64,000 nt of DNA, from positions 889,501 through 953,500 of the forward strand of contig NZ_FNUD01000002.1 of assembly GCF_900106095.1 (NCBI RefSeq), read 5' to 3'. Shown one piece after another: positions 54,967 through 64,000 of the stretch. The notes under the pieces are model-generated. The model did no database searches. It was not told where the DNA came from and saw nothing but the letters and a program-made list of their open reading frames with translations. The first letter of the stretch is position 1. Every line of letters starts with the position of its first letter. This stretch comes from Pseudomonas deceptionensis (GTDB lineage Bacteria > Pseudomonadota > Gammaproteobacteria > Pseudomonadales > Pseudomonadaceae). Both the position numbers and the translations under genes were made by a program.

Positions 54967-55916
54967 TGTGCAGCCTCCAACTTAGCCAACACTTCATCAC
55001 GCAAATCAGGTGGAGCCATCGGGAAGCCCAGCTTGGCGCGAGCTTCGAGATAGGCCTGCGCCACGGCACGGGCCAAGGTACGCACACGCAATATGTACTG
55101 CTGACGCGCGGTCACGGAAATGGCCCGGCGAGCATCCAGCAAGTTGAAGGTGTGGGACGCCTTGAGCACCATTTCGTAGCTTGGCAACGGCAGCGGCTGG
55201 TCGAGTTCGATCAGGCGCTTGGCTTCGCTTTCGTAGAAATCGAACAGCTCGAACAGTTTGTCGACGTTGGCGTGTTCGAAGTTGTAGGTCGACTGCTCGA
55301 CCTCGTTCTGATGGAACACATCGCCGTAAGTCACTTTGCCGAACGGGCCGTCAGTCCATACCAGGTCGTAGACGGAATCTACGCCCTGCAGGTACATCGC
55401 CAGACGCTCAAGGCCGTAGGTGATTTCACCGGTAACCGGGTAGCACTCAATGCCGCCTACTTGCTGGAAGTAAGTGAACTGGGTGACTTCCATACCGTTG
55501 AGCCAGATTTCCCAGCCCAGGCCCCAGGCGCCCAGTGTTGGCGACTCCCAGTTGTCTTCCACGAAACGGATGTCGTGAACCAGCGGGTCCAGGCCGATAT
55601 GTTTCAGCGAACCCAGGTACAGCTCCTGGAAGTTAGGCGGGTTTGGCTTCAATACCACCTGGAACTGGTAGTAGTGCTGCAAACGGTTCGGGTTTTCGCC
55701 GTAGCGGCCGTCAGTCGGGCGACGACTGGGCTGCACATAAGCGGCGTTCCAGGTTTCTGGGCCCAGGGAGCGCAAAAACGTGGCGGTATGGAATGTGCCG
55801 GCGCCCACTTCCATATCGTAGGGCTGAAGCACCACACAACCTTGCTCGGCCCAGTATTGCTGGAGGGCGAGGATCAAGTCTTGGAAGGTACGCACTGCTG
55901 GCGTAGGCTGGCTCAC
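54963..55916 (-). CDS. glyQ: Glycyl-tRNA synthetase alpha subunit
   Basis: A 317-residue catalytic subunit that activates glycine. Class II synthetase features include [20 protein letters not shown] and [19 protein letters not shown]. The start is a GTG at 55916 ([14 protein letters not shown]) with AGGTG six bases upstream. It is divergent from tag across 81 bases. Confidence 0.97.
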   Translation of the reverse strand: MSQPTPAVRTFQDLILALQQYWAEQGCVVLQPYDMEVGAGTFHTATFLRSLGPETWNAAYVQPSRRPTDGRYGENPNRLQHYYQFQVVLKPNPPNFQELYLGSLKHIGLDPLVHDIRFVEDNWESPTLGAWGLGWEIWLNGMEVTQFTYFQQVGGIECYPVTGEITYGLERLAMYLQGVDSVYDLVWTDGPFGKVTYGDVFHQNEVEQSTYNFEHANVDKLFELFDFYESEAKRLIELDQPLPLPSYEMVLKASHTFNLLDARRAISVTARQQYILRVRTLARAVAQAYLEARAKLGFPMAPPDLRDEVLAKLEAAQ

Positions 55917-55997
55917 AAATTCACCTGTTTCTTGGGCTGCGATTTAAAGAGCGGGAGTATACCCGATTCGGTCGCGCCTCCACCCTTTGGAGCCTAT

Positions 55998-56555
55998 ATG
56001 GCACGTTGTTTCTGGTGTTCAGAAGACCCGCTGTATGTGGCGTATCACGATCAAGAGTGGGGCGTGCCGTTGCGCGATGCGCATGGGCTGTTCGAGTTGT
56101 TATTGCTCGAAGGGTTCCAGGCGGGTTTGTCCTGGATCACGGTTTTAAAGAAGCGCGAACACTATCGCAAGGTGATGTTCGGCTTCGATGTGCAGCGTTT
56201 GGCGGCCATGACTGATGCCGAAATAGAGGCGCTGTTGCTCGATCCGGGGATTATCCGCAACCGTCTCAAGGTGGCTGGCGCACGGCGCAATGCCCTGGCC
56301 TGGCTGGCGCTGGAGGACCCCGTCGAGTTTTTATGGTCGTTTGTGGGCGGCAAGCCGAAGATCAACCACTTCACCGAGCGCCATGAATTCCCGGCGGTTA
56401 CGCCGCAGGCTGAGGCCATGAGCAAAGCCCTGAAAAAAGCCGGGTTTACGTTCGTCGGCCCGACCATTTGCTACGCCTTCATGCAGGCCAGCGGGATGGT
56501 CATGGACCACGCCACCTCGTGCGACCGTTACGCCGAACTGGCAAACGGCGGTTAG
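55998..56555 (+). CDS. tag: DNA-3-methyladenine glycosylase I
   Basis: A 185-residue base-excision enzyme that removes 3-methyladenine. The zinc-snap residues are visible: Cys4 and His17 in ARCFWCSEDPLYVAYHDQEWG-type sequence, and a C-terminal His and Cys in DHATSCDRY. The helix-hairpin region includes PGIIRNRLKVAGARRNA. GGAG is six bases before the ATG. The open frame upstream is the antisense of glyQ. Confidence 0.95.
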   Translation: MARCFWCSEDPLYVAYHDQEWGVPLRDAHGLFELLLLEGFQAGLSWITVLKKREHYRKVMFGFDVQRLAAMTDAEIEALLLDPGIIRNRLKVAGARRNALAWLALEDPVEFLWSFVGGKPKINHFTERHEFPAVTPQAEAMSKALKKAGFTFVGPTICYAFMQASGMVMDHATSCDRYAELANGG

Positions 56556-56580
56556 AATGCTGGCCTATTGCATTGAACCC

Positions 56581-56678
56581 TGTAGCCGCTGCCGAAGGCT
56601 GCGATAAGGTCCGAAGGACCTACAACAGTGAGGCTGCTGCGCACCCTGTCGCAGCCTCGTTCCTCGTCAGCGGCTACA
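56581..56678. repeat. REP doublet
   Basis: TGTAGCCGCTG at 56581-56591 and CAGCGGCTACA at 56668-56678 are exact reverse complements, with inner arms GGCTGCGA and TCGCAGCC. It lies between tag and the HtrB-like gene. The same family recurs at 61693-61837. Confidence 0.87.
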
Positions 56679-56708
56679 TAGTCGTTTTGTTTTGAATGGG
56701 AAAACCCT

Positions 56709-57596
56709 GTGGAAAAGTTTAAAGGCGCCTTGCTGGTCGGGGCTTTGCGATTGTTTGCCATGCTCCCGTGGGGTGCAGTGCAGCGCGTGGGGTCGGCCAT
56801 TGGCTGGTTGATGTGGAAACTGCCCAATCGATCGCGCGATGTCGTGCGTATCAACCTGGCCAAGTGCTTCCCCGAGATGGACCCGGTCGCCCGCGAACAA
56901 CTGGTGGGCCAAAGCCTCAAGGACATCGGCAAAAGCCTGACCGAGAGCGCTTGCGCCTGGATCTGGCCGGCCCAGCGTTCGATCGACCTGGTGCGTGAAG
57001 TCGAAGGGCTGGACGTGCTTAAGGACGCCCTGGCTTCAGGCAAGGGCGTGGTCGGCATCACCAGCCACCTGGGCAACTGGGAAGTGCTCAACCACTTCTA
57101 CTGCAGCCAGTGCAAACCGATCATTTTTTACCGCCCGCCCAAACTCAAGGCCGTTGATGAATTGCTGCGCAAACAGCGCGTGCAACTGGGCAACCGCGTG
57201 GCCGCATCGACCAAAGAGGGCATTCTGAGTGTCATCAAGGAAGTGCGCAAAGGCGGTCAGGTCGGTATTCCGGCTGACCCGGAACCTGCAGAGTCGGCCG
57301 GTATTTTTGTGCCGTTCCTGGGCACCATGGCCCTGACCAGCAAATTTGTGCCGAACATGCTGGCGGGTGGCAAAGCGGTCGGGGTGTTCCTGCACGCCTT
57401 GCGCCTGCCAGACGGTTCGGGCTTTAAAGTGATCCTGGAAGCGGCACCCGAAGAGATGTACAGCACCGACACGGCAACCTCGTGCGCGGCCATGAGCCAG
57501 GTGGTGGAGAAATATGTGCGGGCTTACCCGAGTCAGTACATGTGGAGCATGAAGCGCTTCAAAAAACGTCCACCGGGTGAGGCACGCTGGTACTGA
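56709..57596 (+). CDS. Lipid A biosynthesis acyltransferase (HtrB/LpxL-like)
   Basis: A 295-residue inner-membrane acyltransferase of the HtrB/LpxL family, which adds secondary acyl chains to lipid A. The catalytic HX4E reads HLGNWE; RPPKLKAVDELLRKQR and the late SQYMWSMKRFKKRP are family features. One N-terminal span lies at about residues 6-25. The start is a GTG at 56709. The P. aeruginosa counterpart by position is PA0011. The exact chain and position acylated are not readable from sequence. Confidence 0.9.
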   Translation: MEKFKGALLVGALRLFAMLPWGAVQRVGSAIGWLMWKLPNRSRDVVRINLAKCFPEMDPVAREQLVGQSLKDIGKSLTESACAWIWPAQRSIDLVREVEGLDVLKDALASGKGVVGITSHLGNWEVLNHFYCSQCKPIIFYRPPKLKAVDELLRKQRVQLGNRVAASTKEGILSVIKEVRKGGQVGIPADPEPAESAGIFVPFLGTMALTSKFVPNMLAGGKAVGVFLHALRLPDGSGFKVILEAAPEEMYSTDTATSCAAMSQVVEKYVRAYPSQYMWSMKRFKKRPPGEARWY

Positions 57597-57610
57597 AACG
57601 GATGAAACCT

Positions 57611-57638
57611 TGTGGGAGCGAGCCTGCTCGCTCCCACA
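57611..57638. repeat. Single REP hairpin between convergent genes
   Basis: TGTGGGAGCGAGC (57611-57623) and GCTCGCTCCCACA (57626-57638) pair perfectly with a two-base loop. Its place between convergent stop codons suggests it also ends transcription from both sides. Confidence 0.87.
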
Positions 57639-57652
57639 TTAGATCTGCAGTG

Positions 57653-57964
57653 TCATGAGGCTTTATCCAGCTTCTTCAAAAATACCGTCATTTCTTTCTC
57701 GGCCTGTTTGTCGCCATGGGCCTGGGCCGCTGCAATCCCCTGCTCCCACGCCGTGCGCGCGGCTACACGATCGCCGGCTGCCAACTGCGCCTTGCCCAGC
57801 AACTTCCAGGCTGCCGAATACTTGGGGTCAAACGTCACACAACGTTGCAGGTGCTCCGCCGCCTTGAGGTTATCCCCAAGGTCGAGGTAGCCCTTGCCCA
57901 GACCAAAGCGCAGCAATGAGTTATCCACACCCTTGGCCAGCATTTTTTCCAGCGAATCGAGCAT
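57653..57964 (-). CDS. Small tetratricopeptide-repeat protein
   Basis: A 103-residue soluble protein with about two TPR helix pairs: LLRFGLGKGYLDLGDNLKAAEHLQRCVTF and SAAWKLLGKAQLAAGDRVAARTAWEQGIAAA. No signal peptide is seen. AGGAG lies before the ATG at 57964, 18 bases after trkA is initiated on the far side; it is downstream of trkA on the same strand. Partner unknown. An exact DnaA box lies near its start (57921-57929). Confidence 0.8.
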   Translation of the reverse strand: MLDSLEKMLAKGVDNSLLRFGLGKGYLDLGDNLKAAEHLQRCVTFDPKYSAAWKLLGKAQLAAGDRVAARTAWEQGIAAAQAHGDKQAEKEMTVFLKKLDKAS

Positions 57965-57982
57965 CCCTGACTCCTTTTCCTG

Positions 57983-59359
57983 TTAGAAAAAACTCAATCC
58001 CACGTGGAACAGCTTCTCCACGTCGCGAATATGCTTTTTATCCACAAGGAACAAAATAACGTGGTCGCCAGCATTGATGATGGTGGCGTCGTGGGCAATC
58101 AGCACTTCTTCGTCACGAATGATCGCGCCAATCGTGGTGCCTGGTGGCAGATGGATTTCGCCGATGCTGCGGCCAATCACCTTGCTCGATTTCGAATCAC
58201 CGTGGGCAATGGCCTCGATGGCCTCCGCCGCGCCCCGGCGCAATGAGTGCACGCTGACGATATCGCCACGGCGCACGTGGGCCAGCAAGGTGCCGATGGT
58301 GGCCAGCTGCGGGCTGATAGCGATGTCGATTTCGCCACCCTGAATCAAATCCACATAGGCCGGGTTGTTGATGATGGTCATCACCTTCTTCGCGCCCAGA
58401 CGTTTAGCCAGCAGCGACGACATGATGTTGGCTTCGTCGTCGTTGGTCAGGGCCAGAAACAGGTCGGCATCCGCGATGTTCTCTTCGAGCATCAGGTCAC
58501 GGTCCGAAGCGCTGCCTTGCAGCACCACGGTGCTGTCCAGGGTGTCGGACAGATAGCGGCAACGCGCAGCATTCATCTCGATGATCTTGACCTGATAACG
58601 GCTTTCGATGGCCTCGGCCAGACGTTCGCCGATCTGACCGCCGCCGGCAATGACAATGCGTTTGTAGCTCTCGTCGAGGCGGCGCATTTCGCTCATCACT
58701 GCGCGAATGTTTGCCTTGGCTGCGATGAAAAACACCTCATCGTCGGCCTCAATAATAGTGTCCCCACGAGGCGTAATCGGCCGGTCACGCCGGAAAATAG
58801 CCGCTACCCGCGTATCTACATTCGGCATGTGTTCGCGCAGCTGGCGCAGTTGCTGACCAATCAGCGGGCCACCGTAGTACGCCTTGACCGCGACCAATTG
58901 TGCTTTGCCTCCGGCGAAGTCGATCACCTGCAAGGCGCCGGGGTGTTCGATCAGGCGCTTGATGTAGTTGGTGACCACTTGCTCGGGGCTGATCAATACG
59001 TCGACCGGGATCGCATCGTTATCGAACAGCTCTTCGCCGCGTGTCAGATACGCCGCCTCGCGCACCCGGGCGATTTTGGTCGGGGTGTGAAACAGCGTGT
59101 AGGCCACTTGGCACGCGACCATGTTGGTCTCGTCGCTGTTGGTCACCGCCACCAGCATGTCGGCGTCATCCGCCCCTGCCTGGCGCAGTACATTGGGCAG
59201 CGAGGCGCGGCCCTGCACGGTACGGATATCGAGGCGATCACCCAGGTCGCGCAGGCGATCACCGTCGGTGTCGACCACAGTAATATCGTTAGCCTCGCTG
59301 GCCAGATGCTCGGCCAGCGTGCCGCCCACTTGTCCGGCACCGAGGATGATGATTTTCAT
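57983..59359 (-). CDS. trkA: Trk potassium-uptake regulatory subunit TrkA
   Basis: A 458-residue cytoplasmic regulator of the TrkH/TrkG potassium channel. It has two tandem RCK units, each with an NAD-type Rossmann fold ([13 protein letters not shown] near residue 7 and [13 protein letters not shown] near 239) followed by a TrkA-C domain. The order rsmB-trkA-TPR is leftward. An exact DnaA box (58038-58046) and a degenerate parS-like palindrome (57996-58011) fall in its 3' end. Confidence 0.96.
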   Translation of the reverse strand: MKIIILGAGQVGGTLAEHLASEANDITVVDTDGDRLRDLGDRLDIRTVQGRASLPNVLRQAGADDADMLVAVTNSDETNMVACQVAYTLFHTPTKIARVREAAYLTRGEELFDNDAIPVDVLISPEQVVTNYIKRLIEHPGALQVIDFAGGKAQLVAVKAYYGGPLIGQQLRQLREHMPNVDTRVAAIFRRDRPITPRGDTIIEADDEVFFIAAKANIRAVMSEMRRLDESYKRIVIAGGGQIGERLAEAIESRYQVKIIEMNAARCRYLSDTLDSTVVLQGSASDRDLMLEENIADADLFLALTNDDEANIMSSLLAKRLGAKKVMTIINNPAYVDLIQGGEIDIAISPQLATIGTLLAHVRRGDIVSVHSLRRGAAEAIEAIAHGDSKSSKVIGRSIGEIHLPPGTTIGAIIRDEEVLIAHDATIINAGDHVILFLVDKKHIRDVEKLFHVGLSFF

Positions 59360-59382
59360 GCCGTCATTCCCTGTTCAAACCA

Positions 59383-60693
59383 TTAGCCGCGAGCTGCAGC
59401 GATCTTGATCAATTTGGCGTAATAGAAACCGTCGTGCCCGCCCTCTTGTGCCAGCAACTGGCGACCGTGGGGCTGCTTGATGCCGAACTGCCCTGCGATA
59501 TCCAGCTCCCGTGCGCCCGGGGTGCGGGCAAGGAAGGCTTCGATCACTTCGGTGTTTTCGGTCGGCAACGTCGAGCACGTGGCATAGAGCAAGATGCCAC
59601 CGACTTCCAGCGTTGGCCACATCGCGTCCAGCAGTTCGCCTTGCAAGGTGGCGAGTGCGGCGATGTCATCCGGTTGGCGGGTCAGCTTGATGTCCGGGTG
59701 GCGGCGGATCACCCCGGTGGCCGAGCACGGAGCATCGAGCAGGATGCGCTGGAATGGCTTGCCGTCCCACCAGGCAGCGGTGTCGCGGCCATCGGCGGCG
59801 ATCAGCTCGGCGCTCAGGCCCAGACGCTCAAGGTTCTCGCGCACACGCACCAGGCGCTTGGCTTCCAGATCAACCGCGACCACGCCGGCCAGTGCAGGTT
59901 CGACTTCCAGGATGTGGCAAGTCTTGCCGCCCGGTGCGCAGCAGGCGTCGAGTACGCGCTGGCCCGGCGCCAGGTCCAGCAGGTCGGCGGCCAGTTGTGC
60001 GGCCTCGTCCTGCACGCTGATCCAGCCTTCGGCAAAGCCCGGCAGATTGCGCACATCGCACGCCTGGGCCAGCACGATACCGTCCTGGCTGTAGACGCAC
60101 GGCTGGGCTTCGATATCGACGTCGACCAGCAATTGCAGGTACGCGTCGCGGGTTTTATGGCGACGGTTAACCCGCAAAATCATTGGTGGGTGTGCGTTGT
60201 TGGCCGCGCAAATGGCTTCCCATTGCTCAGGCCAGAATGCCTTGAGGGATTTTTGCAGCCAGCGCGGGTGGGCGGTACGTACCACCGGGTCGTGCTCAAG
60301 CTCGGCCAGCAAGGCTTCGCTCTCGCGCTGGGCGTTGCGCAGTACGGCGTTGAGCAGGGCTTTGGCCCACGGCTTTTTCAGCTTGTCGGCGCAGCCTACG
60401 GTTTCGCCGATGGCAGCGTGGGCCGGAATGCGGGTATAGAGCAGTTGATACAAACCCACCAGCAGCAGTGCTTCAACATCGGCGTCAGCGGCCTTGAACG
60501 GCTTTTGCAGCAGCTTGTTGGCCAGCGCCGACAAGCGTGGGTGCCAGCGTGCGGTGCCGAACGCCAGGTCCTGGGTCAGGCCGCGATCGCGCACCTCAAC
60601 CTTGTCCAGTTGCAGCGGCAAGGAGCTGTTGAGCGATGCTTTGCCGTTCAGCACTGCAGTCAGTGCCTTGGCGGCGGCCAGACGAGGGTTCAT
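59383..60693 (-). CDS. rsmB: 16S rRNA m5C967 methyltransferase
   Basis: A 436-residue methyltransferase (Sun family). The N-terminal NusB-like domain covers about 1-135. The SAM domain has [10 protein letters not shown] and the catalytic cysteine in [11 protein letters not shown]. Its start overlaps the fmt stop by four bases, so the two are translationally coupled. Confidence 0.96.
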   Translation of the reverse strand: MNPRLAAAKALTAVLNGKASLNSSLPLQLDKVEVRDRGLTQDLAFGTARWHPRLSALANKLLQKPFKAADADVEALLLVGLYQLLYTRIPAHAAIGETVGCADKLKKPWAKALLNAVLRNAQRESEALLAELEHDPVVRTAHPRWLQKSLKAFWPEQWEAICAANNAHPPMILRVNRRHKTRDAYLQLLVDVDIEAQPCVYSQDGIVLAQACDVRNLPGFAEGWISVQDEAAQLAADLLDLAPGQRVLDACCAPGGKTCHILEVEPALAGVVAVDLEAKRLVRVRENLERLGLSAELIAADGRDTAAWWDGKPFQRILLDAPCSATGVIRRHPDIKLTRQPDDIAALATLQGELLDAMWPTLEVGGILLYATCSTLPTENTEVIEAFLARTPGARELDIAGQFGIKQPHGRQLLAQEGGHDGFYYAKLIKIAAARG

Positions 60694-61649
60694 TGCGCGT
60701 TTTCCGTTTGACCGAGGGTGATGCCGACAGCGAATTTCTCACGGCGACTGTTGAAAAAATCACTGAAGTTCAGCGCTTTGCCGCCAGGCAATTGCAGGCG
60801 AGTGAGGCACAGCGCGCCTTCACCGCAGCCGACGATCAGGCCGTCTTTGCTGGCAGCAATAATTTGCCCCGGCGCGCCGTTGGCGTCCGCTACGGTGGCG
60901 GCCAGCACTTTCAGGGCTTCGCCACTGAGCGTGCTGTGGCAAACCGGCCATGGGTTAAAGGCACGAATCAGGCGTTCCAGCTCAACAGCCGGGCGGCTCC
61001 AGTCGATGCGAGCTTCGTCTTTGTTCAGCTTGTGGGCGTAGGTCGCCAGGCTGTCGTCTTGCACCTCGCCTTGCAGCGTACCGGCTGCCAGACCGGCAAT
61101 GGCCTGGATGACGGCGGGCGGGCCCAGCTCGGCGAGGCGGTCGTGCAGGCTGCCGCCGGTGTCGTCGGCGCTGATTGGGGTGACGGACTTGAGCAGCATG
61201 GGGCCGGTGTCCAGACCCGCCTCCATGCGCATCACGGTCACGCCGCTTTCACTGTCGCCTGCTTCGATGGCGCGCTGGATCGGCGCGGCCCCACGCCAGC
61301 GTGGCAGCAGCGACGCGTGGCTGTTGATGCAGCCCAGGCGCGGAATATCCAGTACCACTTGCGGCAGGATCAGGCCGTAGGCCACCACCACCAGCAAGTC
61401 CGGCTTGAGGGCAGCCAGTTCGGCCTGGGCCTCAGGGGCACGCAGGGTTGGTGGCTGCATCACCGTGATGTTGTGTTCCAGCGCCAGCTGCTTGACCGGG
61501 CTTGGCATCAGCTTTTGCCCGCGCCCGGCCGGACGATCCGGTTGGGTGTAAACCGCGACGATCTCGTAAGGCGTGTTCAGCAGTGCCTTGAGGTGTTCGG
61601 CGGCGAATTCTGGGGTGCCAGCAAAGACGATGCGCAATGGCTCAGTCAT
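60690..61649 (-). CDS. fmt: Methionyl-tRNA formyltransferase
   Basis: A 319-residue enzyme that formylates initiator Met-tRNA using 10-formyl-tetrahydrofolate. The catalytic core reads [20 protein letters not shown]; the loop region [12 protein letters not shown] and the OB-fold C-terminal domain are present. It is downstream of def, with a REP doublet in the 215-base gap, and upstream of rsmB. Confidence 0.97.
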   Translation of the reverse strand: MTEPLRIVFAGTPEFAAEHLKALLNTPYEIVAVYTQPDRPAGRGQKLMPSPVKQLALEHNITVMQPPTLRAPEAQAELAALKPDLLVVVAYGLILPQVVLDIPRLGCINSHASLLPRWRGAAPIQRAIEAGDSESGVTVMRMEAGLDTGPMLLKSVTPISADDTGGSLHDRLAELGPPAVIQAIAGLAAGTLQGEVQDDSLATYAHKLNKDEARIDWSRPAVELERLIRAFNPWPVCHSTLSGEALKVLAATVADANGAPGQIIAASKDGLIVGCGEGALCLTRLQLPGGKALNFSDFFNSRREKFAVGITLGQTENAQ

Positions 61650-61692
61650 GGATTACTCACTTGGAATGGGGGGGAGAGTCCTGCGAGATACC

Positions 61693-61837
61693 TGTAGCCG
61701 CTGACAAGGAACGAGGCTGCGATCGGGTGCGAAGCGGCCGCCAATCAGACGACTCGGTGTGTCAGCGGCATTCAGGGCGCGGGTTTTACGGCTGCTACGC
61801 ACCCGATCGCAGCCTTCGTTCCTCGTCAGCGACTACA
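61693..61837. repeat. Long REP doublet between def and fmt
   Basis: The left arm (61693-61731, starting TGTAGCCGCTGACAAGGAAC) and the right arm (61799-61837, ending GTTCCTCGTCAGCGACTACA) are reverse complements over about 39 bases with few mismatches. It is the longest inverted repeat in the window and belongs to the same family as 56581-56678. Confidence 0.88.
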
Positions 61838-61864
61838 AGAGCAGCGCTGACCTCAGAGAACCGA

Positions 61865-62371
61865 TCAAGCGTTCTGGCGGTGCAGTTTTTCCAGCTTCTT
61901 CTTGATCCGGTCACGCTTGAGCGTAGACAGATAATCGACGAACAGCTTGCCGTTGAGGTGGTCGCACTCATGCTGAATGCACACCGCCAGCAGGCCTTCG
62001 GCAATCAGCTCGAAAGGCTTGCCGTCACGGTCCAGGGCCTTGATCTTGACGCGCTGCGGGCGATCAACGTTCTCGTAGTAACCCGGTACCGAAAGGCAGC
62101 CTTCCTGGTACTGGCCCATCTCGTCGGTCAGGGTCTCGAACTCGGGGTTGATAAACACCATCGGTTCGCTGCGGTCTTCACTCAGGTCCATGACCACGAT
62201 GCGTTTGTGGACGTTGACCTGAGTGGCGGCCAGGCCGATGCCCGGCGCCTCGTACATGGTTTCAAACATGTCATCGATCAATTGACGGACTTCGTCGTCC
62301 ACAACCGTCACAGGTTTGGCGATGGTGCGCAGTCGCGAGTCCGGGAATTCGAGGATGTTTAAAATAGCCAT
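61865..62371 (-). CDS. def: Peptide deformylase
   Basis: A 168-residue metalloenzyme that removes the formyl group from nascent proteins. All three motifs are intact: [18 protein letters not shown] and HECDHLNG (the HExxH-type metal site). I chose the ATG at 62371 ([15 protein letters not shown]); the open frame extends 11 codons upstream without homology. Confidence 0.97.
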   Translation of the reverse strand: MAILNILEFPDSRLRTIAKPVTVVDDEVRQLIDDMFETMYEAPGIGLAATQVNVHKRIVVMDLSEDRSEPMVFINPEFETLTDEMGQYQEGCLSVPGYYENVDRPQRVKIKALDRDGKPFELIAEGLLAVCIQHECDHLNGKLFVDYLSTLKRDRIKKKLEKLHRQNA

Positions 62372-62751
62372 AAGTTTGATTGGTGCACTGTGTGAAAGAT
62401 TCAAAAACGGTTGTCAGGTGGGTCCTGTGGACTCGAGCAACCTGTGCAAAACGTCTCCTTCAGAGAGAACCCGCTCGGGCTCTGGCGTTTCACGCGAGCG
62501 CACATAATAAAGGGATTCACCCGCGGATGAAACGACTAGCTGCCGTGCTGCACGGCCGCATGTCTCAATTTGAAACCAACGTGCGCAGCCTCTGTACGAC
62601 GTTCAACTAAGGTTGGGTTTCTACATTCGATTTCAAGGGTCGCCCGGGTGCTCAATCCGGCGTTTCTCATCGTTTTCCAAACAACTTGTTAACAGACTTA
62701 TCCACAGCTTGTTCTTTGCGTTTCGATAAAAAACAGATCAAGGATGATCCC
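62372..62751. other. def-dprA intergenic region, without the usual LysM gene
   Basis: A 380-base divergent gap. It has an exact DnaA box (62698-62706) and short ORFs without ribosome-binding sites. In P. aeruginosa a LysM-domain gene (PA0020) lies here between def and dprA. I found no LysM-like reading frame. Confidence 0.6.
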
Positions 62752-63849
62752 ATGCCGCTGTCAGATTTTTCTCCGGCCGAGCTGGAAGCCCGGTTGCGCC
62801 TGCAACGCTTGCCCGAGGTTGGGCCACGTCGCTATTACACCCTCTTCAGAGCCTTCGGCTCGGCCAGTTCGGCGCTTAGCGCGCCGGCCAGTGCATGGAC
62901 CGCCCTGGGGCTCCCCGCCGCCAGTGCCCAGGCGCGGCGCAGCCCTGAAGTTCGCGATGGCGCCAGCGCTGCATTGCGCTGGCTTGAGGGCTCCAGCCAT
63001 CATGTGCTGCTGCACGACCATGCCGATTACCCGGCACTATTGAGTGAGCTAAGCGATGCGCCGCCGGTGTTATTTGTGGCCGGTGACCCTTCCATACTGG
63101 AAAAACCGCAGTTGGCAATGGTCGGTAGCCGACGCGCCTCACGGCCGGGTCTGGACACGACCTCAGCCTTTTCCCGCAGCCTGGCCGGTGCCGGTTTTGT
63201 GATCACCAGCGGGCTGGCGCTGGGGGTAGATGGCGCGGCGCATCAAGCGGCGCTGGACGTCGGCGGGCAGACGGTGGGGGTATTGGGCACCGGCCTGCAA
63301 AAACTTTATCCACAGCGCCACCGCGCCCTGGCGGACGCGATGATTGCGAGTGGCAGCGCGGTGGTTTCGGAGTTCCCTCTGGATGCCGGGCCGCAGGCGG
63401 CCAACTTCCCGCGGCGTAATCGAATCATCAGCGGTTTGTCACTTGGGGTGCTGGTGGTCGAAGCCAGCGTGGCCAGCGGTTCGCTGATCACCGCCCGCCT
63501 GGCCGCCGAGCAGGGGCGCGAGGTGTACGCAATACCCGGCTCAATCCACCACCCCGGTGCGCGGGGTTGTCATCAATTGATCCGCGATGGCGCCACGCTG
63601 GTCGAGACGGTCGAACATATTCTGGAAGGCCTGCGTGGCTGGCGCTCAATGCCGTTATCCACAGCGGATTCGTTTACGCCAAGCTGTCATCCATTAGTGC
63701 AACTGTTGCAGGCAGCGCCTTACACCAGCGAAGCACTGGTCAGCGCCAGCGGTTGGGAGTTGCCCCGATTGCTGGCCGCCCTCACCGAACTTGAGCTGGA
63801 GGGGCGTGTGGTGCTGGAGGGTGGGCGTTGGTTTGCTCGCGCCAGCTAA
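62752..63849 (+). CDS. dprA: DNA-processing protein DprA
   Basis: A 365-residue RecA loader acting on incoming single-stranded DNA. An N-terminal helical domain ([22 protein letters not shown]) is followed by a Rossmann-like core with [11 protein letters not shown] and [17 protein letters not shown], and a C-terminal winged helix (about 300-365). AAGGA precedes the ATG by seven bases. Exact DnaA boxes lie inside it (63306-63314, 63655-63663). Confidence 0.95.
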   Translation: MPLSDFSPAELEARLRLQRLPEVGPRRYYTLFRAFGSASSALSAPASAWTALGLPAASAQARRSPEVRDGASAALRWLEGSSHHVLLHDHADYPALLSELSDAPPVLFVAGDPSILEKPQLAMVGSRRASRPGLDTTSAFSRSLAGAGFVITSGLALGVDGAAHQAALDVGGQTVGVLGTGLQKLYPQRHRALADAMIASGSAVVSEFPLDAGPQAANFPRRNRIISGLSLGVLVVEASVASGSLITARLAAEQGREVYAIPGSIHHPGARGCHQLIRDGATLVETVEHILEGLRGWRSMPLSTADSFTPSCHPLVQLLQAAPYTSEALVSASGWELPRLLAALTELELEGRVVLEGGRWFARAS

Positions 63850-63884
63850 GTACACTGCGCACAGTACATATCTGGAGACATTCA

Positions 63885-64000
63885 ATGATCAGCACCTGGC
63901 GCGTCCAACAAGCTGCAAGAGCCATTCGCGCAGGCGCGGTGATTGCTTATCCGACCGAGGCAGTCTGGGGTTTGGGCTGCAACCCGTGGGATGAAGAGGC
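63885..64000 (+). CDS. tsaC: Threonylcarbamoyl-AMP synthase TsaC, 5' part only
   Basis: The first 38 codons are visible, reading [16 protein letters not shown] then [18 protein letters not shown], the YrdC-family substrate pocket. The protein makes threonylcarbamoyl-AMP for the t6A37 modification of tRNA. GGAG lies eight bases before the ATG. It starts 35 bases after dprA and runs off the right edge. Confidence 0.93.
   Translation, partial: MISTWRVQQAARAIRAGAVIAYPTEAVWGLGCNPWDEE

Noticed and set aside
62380..62610. A 76-codon ORF between def and dprA, considered as a LysM remnant
   Set aside because: No LysM motif (YTVxxGDTL) or signal peptide, and part overlaps the def 5' region.

Overview
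The window is the chromosome-origin region of a Pseudomonas, most likely of the P. fluorescens lineage. Three things point there: the gene order glmS-glmR-glmU-atp-parAB-rsmG-mnmG / mnmE-yidC-yidD-rnpA-rpmH-oriC-dnaA-dnaN-recF-gyrB, the protein sequences, and the REP-type palindromes. The species cannot be resolved by eye. I saw no rRNA, tRNA, CRISPR array, intact insertion sequence or prophage.

Positions 1-4.1 kb hold a zinc-starvation block. Two COG0523 (CobW/ZigA-like) GTPases and a DUF1826 protein run leftward. The zinc-independent cyclohydrolase FolE2 and a gamma-class carbonic anhydrase-like protein run rightward. A clear Zur-type palindrome (2566-2584) sits between them over a TATAAT hexamer. 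From 4.1 to 8 kb come a DUF3617 protein, a cardiolipin synthase, a small exported protein preceded by a strong hairpin, and a cyclopropane fatty acid synthase. From 8.1 to 14 kb a tightly packed leftward operon encodes a polytopic SPFH protein (about seven membrane spans), an HflC-like SPFH protein with an 11-histidine N-terminus, an HflK-like SPFH protein and an HmtA-like P1B metal ATPase. This is the best candidate for an under-described system. From 14 to 17.8 kb lie an exported serine hydrolase, a LysR regulator and a GNAT-Rnk fusion.

From 17.9 to 39.3 kb nearly everything runs leftward: amino-sugar synthesis (glmS, glmR, glmU), the nine-gene ATP synthase operon, parB-parA, rsmG-mnmG, an ABC-F protein, mnmE, yidC and yidD, then rnpA and rpmH to 40.1 kb. 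The rpmH-dnaA gap (40.1-40.6 kb) is the main origin, with six exact TTATNCACA boxes next to an AT-rich stretch. A second, smaller box-plus-AT cluster lies at 33.9-34.2 kb, upstream of mnmG. A perfect 16-bp parS lies in the 3' end of recF, and a 15/16 match lies inside folE2. Exact DnaA boxes are strongly over-represented across the whole window.

From 40.6 to 46.8 kb dnaA, dnaN, recF and gyrB run rightward. A LysR / GMC dehydrogenase / MFS transporter cassette (46.9-51.4 kb) between two terminators separates gyrB from the acyltransferase gene that adjoins it in P. aeruginosa. From 51.5 kb to the end come lipid and LPS genes (PlsC/HdtS-like, gmhB, HtrB-like), glyQS, tag, a TPR protein, trkA, rsmB, fmt, def, dprA and the start of tsaC, with three REP elements between them. 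Many starts in this region are GTG or TTG.
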